Shown one piece after another: positions 21,687-29,266 of a stretch of DNA of 29,807 bases (positions are counted from its first letter, which is position 1; every line of letters begins with the position of its first letter). The notes beneath the pieces are model-generated. The model did not search any database. It saw only the letters and a list, made by a program, of their open reading frames with translations, and had not been told where the DNA came from. This stretch comes from Caryophanales bacterium UBA7476 (GTDB lineage: Bacteria; Bacillota_I; Bacilli_A; RF39; UBA660). The position numbers and the translations under genes were made by a program. Where the stretch lies: the NCBI GenBank assembly GCA_002477275.1, contig DLOU01000011.1:20959-50765 (forward strand). The letters are read 5' to 3'.

Positions 21687-23426
21687 ATGAAAAAAGGAAA
21701 ATCAAATTTTTTAAGAAATATTAAAAAAACATGGGTATTTATAAAAGAATGTAAATCTAATTTAATCGGTTATGCATCTGTTAGTATAGTAGAAGCTATA
21801 ATAGGTGCTGTATTACCATTAATTTCAGCAAAGATAATTTTAAATATTACGGATGGTTTAATGGCTCAATTAATTCTATCAGCATTAGCAGTATTAATTA
21901 TAGAATTAATATTATATACTATGTATTATTTTAAAGGCTATTTGTATCAAAAAATTTATCAAAAAACACTTGTAAATTTACAAATAGCAGTTGCTAGGGA
22001 AACATTAAAATTAGAAATTAAAGAAATTGATAAATCTTCATCGGGAGTATTTATTGATAGATTAAATAAAGATACTCAAGATATTTCTGGTATGTTTATG
22101 GAATATACATATTGGACATCTTATGTAATAACTAACGTTGGTGTATTAGTAGCAATTCTTATTCTAAATAAGTATTTGTTTGTATATGCAATCATTACTT
22201 CAATTTGTATATTTTTAATAAATAAAAAAAGATTAAGTAAACAATATGAAGTTCAAAAGAATTTAAAGAAAATACAAGAAAAGAAAACTGGTCTTACTGG
22301 TGAACTTGTTAGAGGCATAAGAGATATTAAAGTTTTAAATGCAACAAATACAATTTTAAAACAAACCTCAAATAAAATAATAGAAACTTCTAACGAAGAA
22401 ATCAAAATGTTAAATATAAGAAGAATCTATCAATATTTAGAAAATAATTTAAGGACTATAAGTGATTTTATATTTATAATTATTGGATGCTTTCTATACA
22501 ATAATAGTTTACTTACAATACCAACATTTGTAATTATATATAATTATCAATCAAAAGTAAAAAATTTACTAACTGGAATTGTACAAATATTGGAATATAA
22601 CAAAAAATTTGTAGTTTCTTCAGATCGAATATATGAAGTAATTGAAAACAATAAATTCGAAAAAGAAAAATTTGGAAATTTAAATATTAAGAAACTTGAC
22701 GGAAATATTAAATTCGATAATGTAGACTTTGGCTATGATAAAAATAATAAAATAATTAACAAAATGAGTTTCGAAATTACCCCTAATCAAAAAGTAGCTT
22801 TTGTTGGAAAAAGTGGTGCTGGTAAAACTACTATATTTAGTCTTATTACTAGATTATATTCTATAAATCGAGGTAAAATATTAATAGACAATAATGATAT
22901 CAATGATTTAACTTGTGATTCATTAAGAAACAATATGTCTATTATTACTCAAAATCCATATATATTCAATTTTTCAATTAAAGAGAATTTATTATTGGCA
23001 AAAGAAAATGCTACAATGAAAGAAATAAGAGAAGCATGTAAAATGGCATGTATAGATGACTTTATAATGTCTCTACCTGATAAATATGAAACAATGGTTG
23101 GTGAAAACGGTGTTATATTATCTGGTGGTCAAAAACAAAGATTAGCGATTGCTAGAGCATTGCTCATGAAAACTGAAATAATATTATTTGATGAGGCAAC
23201 AAGTGCACTTGATAATGAGACTCAAAGTGAAATACAAAATGCCATAGAAAACTTAAAAGGCGAATATACTATTTTGATAGTAGCTCATAGATTATCTACT
23301 GTAATTGATTGCGATAAAATTTTTGTAGTAGATGATGGTAAAATACTAGATAGTGGTTCACATAAAGAATTATTAAAAAATTGTGATTTTTACAAGAACT
23401 TATATGAAAAAGATTTGAATGTTTAA
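21687..23426 (+). CDS. ABC exporter, fused membrane and ATPase domains
   Basis: A 579-residue half-transporter, probably a homodimeric or paired exporter in the cell membrane. The N-terminal 300 residues hold about five or six hydrophobic segments. The C-terminal ATPase has all motifs in order: Walker A GKSGAGKTT, Q-loop IITQNPYIF, signature LSGGQKQRLAIARAL, Walker B IILFDEATSALD and the switch VAHRLST. The frame opens at 21666, inside the promoter; GGATGTGG fits the ATG at 21687. The substrate may be a drug, peptide or lipid. It is the only plus-strand gene, divergent from the GNAT-like gene and convergent with the KilA-N gene. Confidence 0.9.
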   Translation: MKKGKSNFLRNIKKTWVFIKECKSNLIGYASVSIVEAIIGAVLPLISAKIILNITDGLMAQLILSALAVLIIELILYTMYYFKGYLYQKIYQKTLVNLQIAVARETLKLEIKEIDKSSSGVFIDRLNKDTQDISGMFMEYTYWTSYVITNVGVLVAILILNKYLFVYAIITSICIFLINKKRLSKQYEVQKNLKKIQEKKTGLTGELVRGIRDIKVLNATNTILKQTSNKIIETSNEEIKMLNIRRIYQYLENNLRTISDFIFIIIGCFLYNNSLLTIPTFVIIYNYQSKVKNLLTGIVQILEYNKKFVVSSDRIYEVIENNKFEKEKFGNLNIKKLDGNIKFDNVDFGYDKNNKIINKMSFEITPNQKVAFVGKSGAGKTTIFSLITRLYSINRGKILIDNNDINDLTCDSLRNNMSIITQNPYIFNFSIKENLLLAKENATMKEIREACKMACIDDFIMSLPDKYETMVGENGVILSGGQKQRLAIARALLMKTEIILFDEATSALDNETQSEIQNAIENLKGEYTILIVAHRLSTVIDCDKIFVVDDGKILDSGSHKELLKNCDFYKNLYEKDLNV

Positions 23427-23430
23427 TTAT

Positions 23431-23459
23431 AAAAGATGACTCATAACGAATCATCTTTT
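23431..23459. terminator. Bidirectional terminator between ABC and KilA-N genes
   Basis: AAAAGATGA (23431-23439) and TCATCTTTT (23451-23459) form a 9-bp stem with an 11-base loop. T-rich sequence follows on the plus strand and A-rich sequence precedes it, so it can end both converging units. Confidence 0.8.
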
Positions 23460-23466
23460 TGATTTT

Positions 23467-24345
23467 TTATAAAGGTAACGCTTGTTTATTATTAACTCTA
23501 TTTTCAATGTACTCTAAATTATTAAATGATTTATTATTTTTTAATAATTCCATTTGTTTTCTTGCAATATTATTTAATCTAATAAGTCTTTCATTTTGTG
23601 GTATTTTCATTTCAATTAATTCAGCATTTATATTTTCAAGATTATTTAATATAACTAAATGTAGTAAATCGGTATAATCCCTAATATTTCCTTTATCTGC
23701 TATTTCAGAATTGCTTTCTCTCCATTCTTTAGCGGTCATACCAAATAAAGCAACATTTAAAACATCCGCTTCTTCAGCATATACAAATTTCTTTTGTTTT
23801 TCAGTTAAAGTAGGAACTATTATACTTTTAATAGCATCAGTATGAACTACATAACTAACTTTAGCTAAAACTCTATTAGCATGCCAATCAATTTTATTTT
23901 GATAGGCTTCATTTTTCTTTAATCTTTCAAATTCTTGAATTACATATAATTTAAATTCAGGAGAAAGCCAACTAGCAAACTCTAGAGCAATATCACTTCT
24001 TGCATAAGTACCACCATTATTACCGGATTTAGAAATAATACCTACAGCATTAGTTTCTTTAATCCATTTTTGTGGAGACATATAGAAACTATTTTTACCA
24101 GCCTCATTCTCAAAGGTCTCGAATTCGTGACCTTTGAAATTTTCGTTATTAAGTTGTTCCCATAATCCTAAGTAGGCTAAAACATCTTTATTTCTCATCC
24201 AAGCATAAATAGGTATTTTAGGTTCTTCTGGATTTGCATATCTTGCTAAATCGGTAAGTGATATAAATTCTTTATTTTCAATTCTTAAAACATTAATTCT
24301 TTGTTCTTTTACTATTATTTCAGTTTTTATATTATCTTTATTCAT
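23467..24345 (-). CDS. KilA-N domain DNA-binding protein
   Basis: A 292-residue protein whose first 150 residues fit the KilA-N domain of phage and mobile-element proteins: FISLTDLARYANPEEP, IYAWMRNKDVLAYLGLWEQL, GTYARSDIALEFASWLSPEF and KLYVIQEFERLK. The C-terminal half is helical with no further known domain. KilA-N proteins bind DNA and are often accessory or regulatory in phages and integrative elements. AAAGGATGTGA precedes the ATG at 24345. It lies downstream of the relaxase gene and is part of the mobile region. Its end may mark the left part of the element. Confidence 0.85.
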   Translation of the reverse strand: MNKDNIKTEIIVKEQRINVLRIENKEFISLTDLARYANPEEPKIPIYAWMRNKDVLAYLGLWEQLNNENFKGHEFETFENEAGKNSFYMSPQKWIKETNAVGIISKSGNNGGTYARSDIALEFASWLSPEFKLYVIQEFERLKKNEAYQNKIDWHANRVLAKVSYVVHTDAIKSIIVPTLTEKQKKFVYAEEADVLNVALFGMTAKEWRESNSEIADKGNIRDYTDLLHLVILNNLENINAELIEMKIPQNERLIRLNNIARKQMELLKNNKSFNNLEYIENRVNNKQALPL

Positions 24346-24421
24346 AAGTCACATCCTTTCTATCATTGAATAAAGTTTCTTAGTTATTTATTTTACCACA
24401 TAATTAGTACTTTTAATTATA

Positions 24422-25735
24422 TTATCTTTCTAAACCATCATCTTTTTTATCAGAATAAAACTCTTCTGCACTTTCTTCCATTTCATCATTTAAATGTTTA
24501 GTTGCTTTTTCAATCTCTCTTTTATTAAATAAATTATGTTTTCTTATAAATTCTTGATTTGCTTTTCGTTCTTCTGGATCATAATCATGCTTGAAACCAA
24601 ATAGAGTTAAAACTTTATTATTAAATAATTTTTCAACTATCTTTTGAATAAACTCAGGAAGTTTTTCAAATACTTTATTTAAATGATAAATTAGATAATT
24701 AGTTTTTTCTTCTAATTGTTCATATTCTTCTTTAATTTGTTTATTTTCAAACTTTAAATGATTATTTTCATCAGTTAATTTATTGATTTCATCTTGCATT
24801 TTATTTTTAGATTTTAAAACAATTTTATTATTAATCTTTTTCTTTTGGTCAATTTCATCTTTTATATCTTCTTTATCTTTATTAAGTTTAGTTATTTGTT
24901 TATTGATAGATGTTTTATTATCTTCTAAATTAGATACTTCGTTTTGTAAATTTGATATTTCTTGTTTAAGTCCTTTAACTCTTTCATTAAAGAGTTTTCT
25001 TTCGTATGAAGTGATGTCTCTATTTTTACCTTTTTGTTTTTCTTTAAGTTTTGAATCCATACCATATGCAATATTAAATTCATCAATACATCTTTCTCTC
25101 ATTTTATCTTGAATGACTACTAATGATTCTCTAGTGAATATTGATGTTTTACCAACTTGCCTTGATAAACCTGTTTTACAATTTTCTTTAACTGGGACTC
25201 CAACTATATGCATATGTGGAGAGTGTTCATCAAAATGTATAATAGCATTTGCTATATAAAAGTCTGGAACTATTTCTTGCATATCTTCTAGTTGTTGTTC
25301 AAATACTTGTGTCATTTGGTATTTATATTCTAAACTTTTCTCATCCCAATATTCCATATTTCCAAGTTCAATAACTATCTCACAAGCAAGATCATGTTTT
25401 GTATCATTAGCAATCTTATTAAAATAGTTATCTATTTTTCTATCATCTCTAGTTTGCTTATCATTATATTCTAATCTTGCTTCATCAAATAAATCTAAAT
25501 ATAATTCTTTAACATCTTTAACTATATCATTTGAACCTTTGATAGTTTTTATTAATTCTTGATTATTATCATATTGTCTTAAATTATGATGATTGACTTT
25601 ACCTAATTGCTTAACATTTTGTATAGCATTATTATTCTTTGATGTAGTACCAGATGGAGTATTTTTTGCTTCTTGTCTTGCTTTAATAGATTTGTTTTTA
25701 TCATTACCTAAATGTAATGAATAAGATAATTCCAT
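24422..25735 (-). CDS. mob: MobV/Pre-type plasmid mobilization relaxase
   Basis: A 437-residue relaxase of the Pre/Mob family, which nicks DNA at oriT and starts transfer. The N-terminal domain has SYSLHLGNDKN, then LGKVNHHNLRQYDN at about 44-57, and the metal-binding triad region AIIHFDEHSPHMHIVG with His167, His174 and His176. After NRDITSYERKLFNERVKGLK comes a long coiled coil (about 250-350) rich in Lys, Glu and Asn, followed by a short C-terminal domain. Length and domain order fit the family. The start at 25735 has GGGGGTG. The upstream 400 bases are hairpin-rich and probably contain its oriT. Confidence 0.9.
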   Translation of the reverse strand: MELSYSLHLGNDKNKSIKARQEAKNTPSGTTSKNNNAIQNVKQLGKVNHHNLRQYDNNQELIKTIKGSNDIVKDVKELYLDLFDEARLEYNDKQTRDDRKIDNYFNKIANDTKHDLACEIVIELGNMEYWDEKSLEYKYQMTQVFEQQLEDMQEIVPDFYIANAIIHFDEHSPHMHIVGVPVKENCKTGLSRQVGKTSIFTRESLVVIQDKMRERCIDEFNIAYGMDSKLKEKQKGKNRDITSYERKLFNERVKGLKQEISNLQNEVSNLEDNKTSINKQITKLNKDKEDIKDEIDQKKKINNKIVLKSKNKMQDEINKLTDENNHLKFENKQIKEEYEQLEEKTNYLIYHLNKVFEKLPEFIQKIVEKLFNNKVLTLFGFKHDYDPEERKANQEFIRKHNLFNKREIEKATKHLNDEMEESAEEFYSDKKDDGLER

Positions 25736-25752
25736 ATTTTACACCCCCTAAA

Positions 25753-25912
25753 TTATGAATATTGAAAATAGCACGAAAGTGGCTTTGTCATTATTCATAA
25801 CTTCCTATATATCTTGTCAGAAACAAGATATGGAAGCTAAGGTTTACCACCTTAGAAACCGTTTATACTTTATTTCGTTATAACTATAAATAGTTAAAAC
25901 TACATAAAGTAT
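25753..25912 (-). other. Candidate oriT: array of inverted repeats upstream of the relaxase
   Basis: Going outward from the relaxase there are four structures. TTATGAATA/TATTCATAA (25753-25761 and 25792-25800) encloses a CAC-GAAA-GTG hairpin. CTTCC...ATATCTTG/CAAGATAT...GGAAG is at 25801-25836. CTAAGGT/ACCTTAG is at 25837-25855. ATACTTTAT/ATAAAGTAT (25865-25873 and 25904-25912) encloses the palindrome AACTAT-AA-ATAGTT. MobV relaxases normally act on repeats just upstream of their own gene, so this is the expected place for oriT. The nick site cannot be fixed by eye. The rest of 25913-26173 is AT-rich non-coding sequence with two more inverted repeats. Confidence 0.5.
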
Positions 25913-26091
25913 TGATAAAATAGGAAATACTACTTTTTATTTTATATATGTAAATTATTCAAATAATTAATATCATTTTCATAATTTATTTAAACAAACT
26001 TTTCCCACTTTCACGAGTAAACTCGCAAAACGTGTTCGTTTGTTATTACTTTTTTAGAAAAAGTATACAAAAACCTTTTATATGATAGATA

Positions 26092-26122
26092 ACATCAAAA
26101 CGAAAAAGTAATTTTGTTTTGA
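26092..26122. repeat. Inverted repeat in the relaxase-recombinase gap
   Basis: ATCAAAAC and GTTTTGAT are an exact 8-bp inverted repeat with a 14-base loop, followed on the plus strand by ATTTTT. It could terminate stray plus-strand transcription; no gene on the plus strand leads into it. A second one, TACTTTTT-TAG-AAAAAGTA, is just before it near 26047. Confidence 0.4.
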
Positions 26123-26149
26123 TATTTTTCAATTATTATTTTAATTTTT

Positions 26150-26194
26150 GTTAGTCAAGAATTTCACAAGCAACTATCGTTGTTCTTGACTAAC
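26150..26194. repeat. Perfect 12-bp inverted repeat across the recombinase stop
   Basis: GTTAGTCAAGAA (26150-26161) and TTCTTGACTAAC (26183-26194) are exact inverted copies, with an inner CAAC-TATC-GTTG stem. The right copy encodes the end of the recombinase (VSQE) and the left copy is just past its TAG. There is no T-run after it on the minus strand, so it is not a standard terminator. It might be a recombinase or end site, or an RNA-stabilising hairpin. Confidence 0.6.
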
Positions 26195-28039
26195 TTTATC
26201 ATTACTATTATTTTCAGATATTGCTTCAAATAAATCATGATAATCTACATGAATATCATTAGGACTATCACTAACACATATCATTCCCATACCAATTTTT
26301 TCTTTGCTTGGATTATCTTCTTCAGTAGGGAACATTCTTACAATTACTTCGCCTTTTTTTAGTGGTAGCATATCAACTCTTTCAGTATCTCTATGATATG
26401 TTCCCTTATAGAATGATACATCATAGCAATCACTTAATCTTTTTATATGTTCGTATACTTTTTTAAATGGTAGGTATTCACTATAACGAATTTTACTATC
26501 TATTCTTATACCATTAAAATCATATATAAATTTTCTTTTCCAATCTATAAATCCATCATCATACAACTTTTTAAAATCTTTATAGAATGTAGTTCTAAAA
26601 TTAACACTTTCAACTACATATTGTCCTTTATTATTTTTGGTTAATTTAATATCATCAATATAATTCATTATTATTCTTGATTTTTCTTCCCGGTTTAAAT
26701 CTTCCCAACATTCAACTATTGCTTTATATAACATTGGAAGTTTAACTTTATTAATAAAATCCATATCTCTTTTAATTAATATATCTTCAGGTGTAAATTT
26801 TAATTCTTTTACTTGTTCTTGTTCTAGTATTTGCCTTTCAAGTTCAGCAATAGTTTCATCTACATATTTAACTTCTTTATCATGTTCTTCAAGAGTAAAT
26901 GATCCATTAATATATGCTTGTTTAATTCTCTCTCTTTTTGCTTGCTGATTTTTAATTTCTTTTTCTATTTCTTCTTTAGGATTAGATATTTTAGATTTAA
27001 TCATTGGAAGAAAGAATTCATTAACAACTGAATCATATTCAAATATATCTCCTAAAAGATCTAATATTGATTCTTCTATAAAATCTTCTTTAATATTATT
27101 TTTACATTCATTACAACCATAGTAATAATAAGTTCTATCAAATTTCTTTTTATAAGTTGCTTTACCACCCATAATTCTTCCACATACTGGGCATTTAAGT
27201 TTTTGTAAGAATAAATAAGTTTGATATCTCATATAACTTCTAGAATTTTTTAATTGTTGTACTTGGCAGTTTTCCCACATTTCTTTGCTTATTATAGGTT
27301 CAACTACATCTTCATAGTATGTTGGATGTTTTGTCCTTTTTCCGTGTATATAATCGCCTTTATAAATGGGATTTTCTATCATTTCTAATATTGTATTATC
27401 TCTCCATCTTTTATTGCCAACATTTTCAGCATTAAATATATTAGCAATAGTTTGATATGAATTACCCTCAAAGTATAATTGATACATTCTTTCAATTATA
27501 TGCTTTGTTGTTATATCTGGAATCATTAATCTTCCATTTCGTTTATAACCAAATGGAGTATGACCTGGAATATGTCCTTCTTTTATAGCTCCAGCAAGAC
27601 CGATTTTAGTTCTTTCACTTGTTCTTTCAATTTCATTTTGTGAAACACAAGTAAGTATTCTTGAAATCATTTTACCATTTGCATTGGTAGTATTAATATC
27701 ATCATTAGCACAATCTAAATAAGCATTATTTTCTTCTAAAAATCTTATTATCTTTTCCCAATCAAATACACTTCTTGTAAGTCTATCTAATTTTAATACA
27801 ACAATAGTATTACATTTCTTATCTCTTATATCTTGTAGTAGTTCTTCAAAAGCAGGTCTTGTATTACCAGTTTTAGCACTTATACCAGCATCTTTATATA
27901 CTTTATATATTTCATAACCTTTATATTCACACATTGCTCTAAGGCGTTTTTCTTGCTCTGGTAAACTAAATCCCTCACGAACTTGATTTTCAGTAGATAC
28001 TCTTATATAAAGACCAGCAATTTTCTTTTCTTCATTCAT
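26174..28039 (-). CDS. Large serine recombinase
   Basis: A 621-residue integrase/resolvase of the large serine type. The N-terminal catalytic domain has GLYIRVSTENQ with the nucleophile Ser15, then GFSLPEQEKRL and VLKLDRLTRS with active-site arginines. A recombinase domain follows from about 160 (GHTPFGYKRNG, WRDNTILEMIENPIYKGDY). A zinc ribbon comes next, CPVCGRIMGG and GCNEC, with a coiled coil near 370-430 (IEKEIKNQQAKRERIKQ, LERQILEQEQV). The start at 28039 has AAGGAG. Expression is gated by a leader ORF and attenuator. It should insert and excise the element carrying the relaxase. Confidence 0.93.
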   Translation of the reverse strand: MNEEKKIAGLYIRVSTENQVREGFSLPEQEKRLRAMCEYKGYEIYKVYKDAGISAKTGNTRPAFEELLQDIRDKKCNTIVVLKLDRLTRSVFDWEKIIRFLEENNAYLDCANDDINTTNANGKMISRILTCVSQNEIERTSERTKIGLAGAIKEGHIPGHTPFGYKRNGRLMIPDITTKHIIERMYQLYFEGNSYQTIANIFNAENVGNKRWRDNTILEMIENPIYKGDYIHGKRTKHPTYYEDVVEPIISKEMWENCQVQQLKNSRSYMRYQTYLFLQKLKCPVCGRIMGGKATYKKKFDRTYYYYGCNECKNNIKEDFIEESILDLLGDIFEYDSVVNEFFLPMIKSKISNPKEEIEKEIKNQQAKRERIKQAYINGSFTLEEHDKEVKYVDETIAELERQILEQEQVKELKFTPEDILIKRDMDFINKVKLPMLYKAIVECWEDLNREEKSRIIMNYIDDIKLTKNNKGQYVVESVNFRTTFYKDFKKLYDDGFIDWKRKFIYDFNGIRIDSKIRYSEYLPFKKVYEHIKRLSDCYDVSFYKGTYHRDTERVDMLPLKKGEVIVRMFPTEEDNPSKEKIGMGMICVSDSPNDIHVDYHDLFEAISENNSNDKVSQEQR

Positions 28040-28061
28040 TAAACTTCAACTCCTTATTACT

Positions 28062-28114
28062 AAAAAAAGAGGAGACAATAGTATCTAGTTAAGTCTAAAT
28101 ACTACTGACCCCTC
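28062..28114 (-). terminator. Attenuator terminator in the recombinase leader
   Basis: Minus-strand GAGGGGTCAGTAGTAT (28099-28114) pairs with ATACTATTGTCTCCTC (28069-28084): 9 pairs with one G-U, one mismatch, then 6 pairs with one G-U. Seven T residues follow at 28062-28068. The 5' arm is codons 17-22 of the leader ORF and the ORF's stop is in the loop, so a translating ribosome would stop the hairpin from forming. Confidence 0.8.
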
Positions 28115-28162
28115 AATTAATTCAATATTATAAATTTTAAATTGTTTATGTTTATATTTCAT
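28085..28162 (-). CDS. 25-residue leader peptide of the recombinase
   Basis: A short ORF with ATG at 28162 and TAG at 28085-28087, and a strong GGAGGT six bases before the ATG. It starts MKYKHKQFKIYN and ends EGSVVFRLN. It lies between a good promoter and the recombinase start. Its last third forms the 5' arm of the attenuator terminator. This makes it a control element more than a free-standing protein gene: translation should allow transcription into the recombinase gene. Confidence 0.7.
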   Translation of the reverse strand: MKYKHKQFKIYNIELIEGSVVFRLN

Positions 28163-28207
28163 AGATGTACCTCCATTTCTAGAGTATACCTCTTTCATTG
28201 GTTATTT

Positions 28208-28235
28208 ATAATATCACTTTTTTATGATTTGTCAA
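28208..28235 (-). promoter_or_regulatory. Promoter of the recombinase leader
   Basis: Minus-strand TTGACA (28230-28235), a 16-base spacer and TATTAT (28208-28213). An imperfect palindrome AGAGGTATACTCT follows between the promoter and the leader RBS and could be an operator. Confidence 0.8.
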
Positions 28236-28261
28236 TTCCTTATTTAGGGAATAAATAGTAT

Positions 28262-28534
28262 CTAGATTCTTTTTAAATAATCTTCAAGTTCTGATATTTT
28301 GATTTTAGTACTCAAGTTTTCTATATAGATATTTGTTTCATAATTAAATGCAAGAAATGTAATACCTTTAATAATTATTCTATGCGGCTCTACATAAGAT
28401 AGATTCGTTCTTTCTATTGTTCTAATTGAACCTTTTTGTATTTCACACTTAGTATTGCAGAAATTACATACAAATTCTAGTTTCTTTTTTAAAGTCTCTT
28501 CAATATCAATTTCTTGTTTAATAATATTTACCAT
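28262..28534 (-). CDS. Small CxxC protein, unknown
   Basis: A 90-residue protein beginning MVNIIKQEIDIEETLKKKLE, followed by FVCNFCNTKC, which could bind a metal, then a basic stretch SIRTIERTNLSYVEPHRIII and a final helix SELEDYLKRI. I do not recognise it. The frame extends upstream to 28711, but that part is a translation of tRNA-Leu. AAAGGGATG fits the ATG at 28534. It is placed between the tRNA terminator and the recombinase promoter. Its stop overlaps one copy of a 12-bp direct repeat, so it may be the last host gene before the element, or an element gene. Confidence 0.55.
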   Translation of the reverse strand: MVNIIKQEIDIEETLKKKLEFVCNFCNTKCEIQKGSIRTIERTNLSYVEPHRIIIKGITFLAFNYETNIYIENLSTKIKISELEDYLKRI

Positions 28535-28562
28535 TAAATCATCCCTTTCTTTTTCACACAAC

Positions 28563-28591
28563 AAAAAATCAATTCCATTTCTAGAATTGAT
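28563..28591 (-). terminator. Terminator of the tRNA unit
   Basis: Minus-strand ATCAATTC and GAATTGAT form an 8-bp stem with an 8-base loop followed by six T residues. It lies about 45 bases after the tRNA-Leu 3' end. Confidence 0.8.
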
Positions 28592-28633
28592 ATTTATTAG
28601 TAAATTGAACAAAAGTTCAACTGGATTCTTTAA

Positions 28634-28717
28634 TGGTGCGGGTAACAGGAGTTGAACCTGCATGTCTAAGACACTAGATCCTAAGTCTAGCGCGTCTGCC
28701 AATTCCGCCATACCCGC
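28634..28717 (-). tRNA. tRNA-Leu (anticodon UAG)
   Basis: Minus-strand tRNA with acceptor GCGGGTA pairing to TACCCGC, an encoded ACCA end, a leucine-type long variable arm and TTCAACTCC in the T arm. The anticodon loop CTTAGGA inside stem CTAGA/TCTAG gives anticodon TAG, reading CUA and related Leu codons. It is separated by two bases from tRNA-Ile2 and shares its promoter. Confidence 0.95.
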
Positions 28718-28719
28718 GT

Positions 28720-28796
28720 TGGTGGACCCTATAGGACTTGAACCTATGACCGCCCGGTTATGAGCCGGATGCTCTAACCAACTGAGCTAAGGGTCC
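28720..28796 (-). tRNA. tRNA-Ile2 (anticodon CAU, lysidine type)
   Basis: Minus-strand 77-base tRNA with acceptor GGACCCT/AGGGTCC and encoded ACCA. The anticodon loop CTCATAA gives CAT. The body GGACC.TTAGCTCAGTTGGT and GGCTCATAACC match the tRNA-Ile whose C34 is changed to lysidine by TilS to read AUA, rather than elongator or initiator tRNA-Met. Initiator features (three G-C pairs in the anticodon stem with an unpaired first base) are absent. Confidence 0.85.
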
Positions 28797-28807
28797 ATGA
28801 CCTCTTA

Positions 28808-28836
28808 ATAGTAACATATAACTTTTAAACTTTCAA
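28808..28836 (-). promoter_or_regulatory. Promoter of the tRNA pair
   Basis: Minus-strand TTGAAA (28831-28836), a 17-base spacer and TACTAT (28808-28813), ending about 12 bases before the tRNA-Ile 5' end. Confidence 0.7.
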
Positions 28837-28865
28837 GAGATTTTTTTATTTTTTTATAAAAAAAA

Positions 28866-29228
28866 CTAAAATACAGCTTTAAAATATTCAACTATAGAGC
28901 TAATTTGTTTAAATTTTCCATTGTTGTAACTATTTGTTGATATCTCTCCTGTTATTCTCATTGTCTTATCTTTACTTTTGTATATTGCAGTTGCTTTGGT
29001 ATTATCTTTTGAAGTTAATACTATTATGTTCTTTTCTACTTCAATTGTTCCATTTATCTCTTTATTACTTTTTGTATATTTATATTCTTTTTTATTAATT
29101 ATTATTGCTGAGTCATCTTCACTATTATAATAAATATTTTTGTAAGAAAAACTTGCTACAAACATAAATATTACAAATATTAATAGTAATATAGATATTA
29201 GTAAAATTATTCTTTTTAGTACTTTCAT
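28866..29228 (-). CDS. Small exported or membrane-anchored protein, unknown
   Basis: A 120-residue protein with a basic N-terminus (MKVLKR) and one strong hydrophobic segment, IILLISILLLIFVIFMFVAS, at residues 7-26, without a lipobox cysteine. It is a membrane anchor or an uncleaved signal. The outer part is small, polar and probably beta-rich (GTIEVEKNIIVLTSKDNTKA, TMRITGEIS). I do not recognise the family. GGAGGTATT precedes the ATG at 29228. It is directly after the terminator of the upstream gene with no room for a promoter, so its expression depends on readthrough or on a promoter inside that gene. Confidence 0.6.
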   Translation of the reverse strand: MKVLKRIILLISILLLIFVIFMFVASFSYKNIYYNSEDDSAIIINKKEYKYTKSNKEINGTIEVEKNIIVLTSKDNTKATAIYKSKDKTMRITGEISTNSYNNGKFKQISSIVEYFKAVF

Positions 29229-29237
29229 AATACCTCC

Positions 29238-29266
29238 AAAAAAATAATTACCAAATGGTAATTATT
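29238..29266 (-). terminator. Terminator placed directly before the next gene's RBS
   Basis: Minus-strand AATAATTACC and GGTAATTATT form a perfect 10-bp stem around ATTT, then seven T residues. The stem begins within the stop codon of the 29265 gene. GGAGG of the next gene follows the T-run immediately. Confidence 0.85.

Noticed and set aside
25865..25912. pMV158-type oriT core
   Set aside because: The arms occur in the opposite order with a much longer loop, so the resemblance of AAAGTAT/ATACTTT is not enough.
28535..28711. N-terminal extension of the 90-residue gene up to 28711
   Set aside because: The extension translates tRNA-Leu and the tRNA terminator; a good RBS supports the ATG at 28534.
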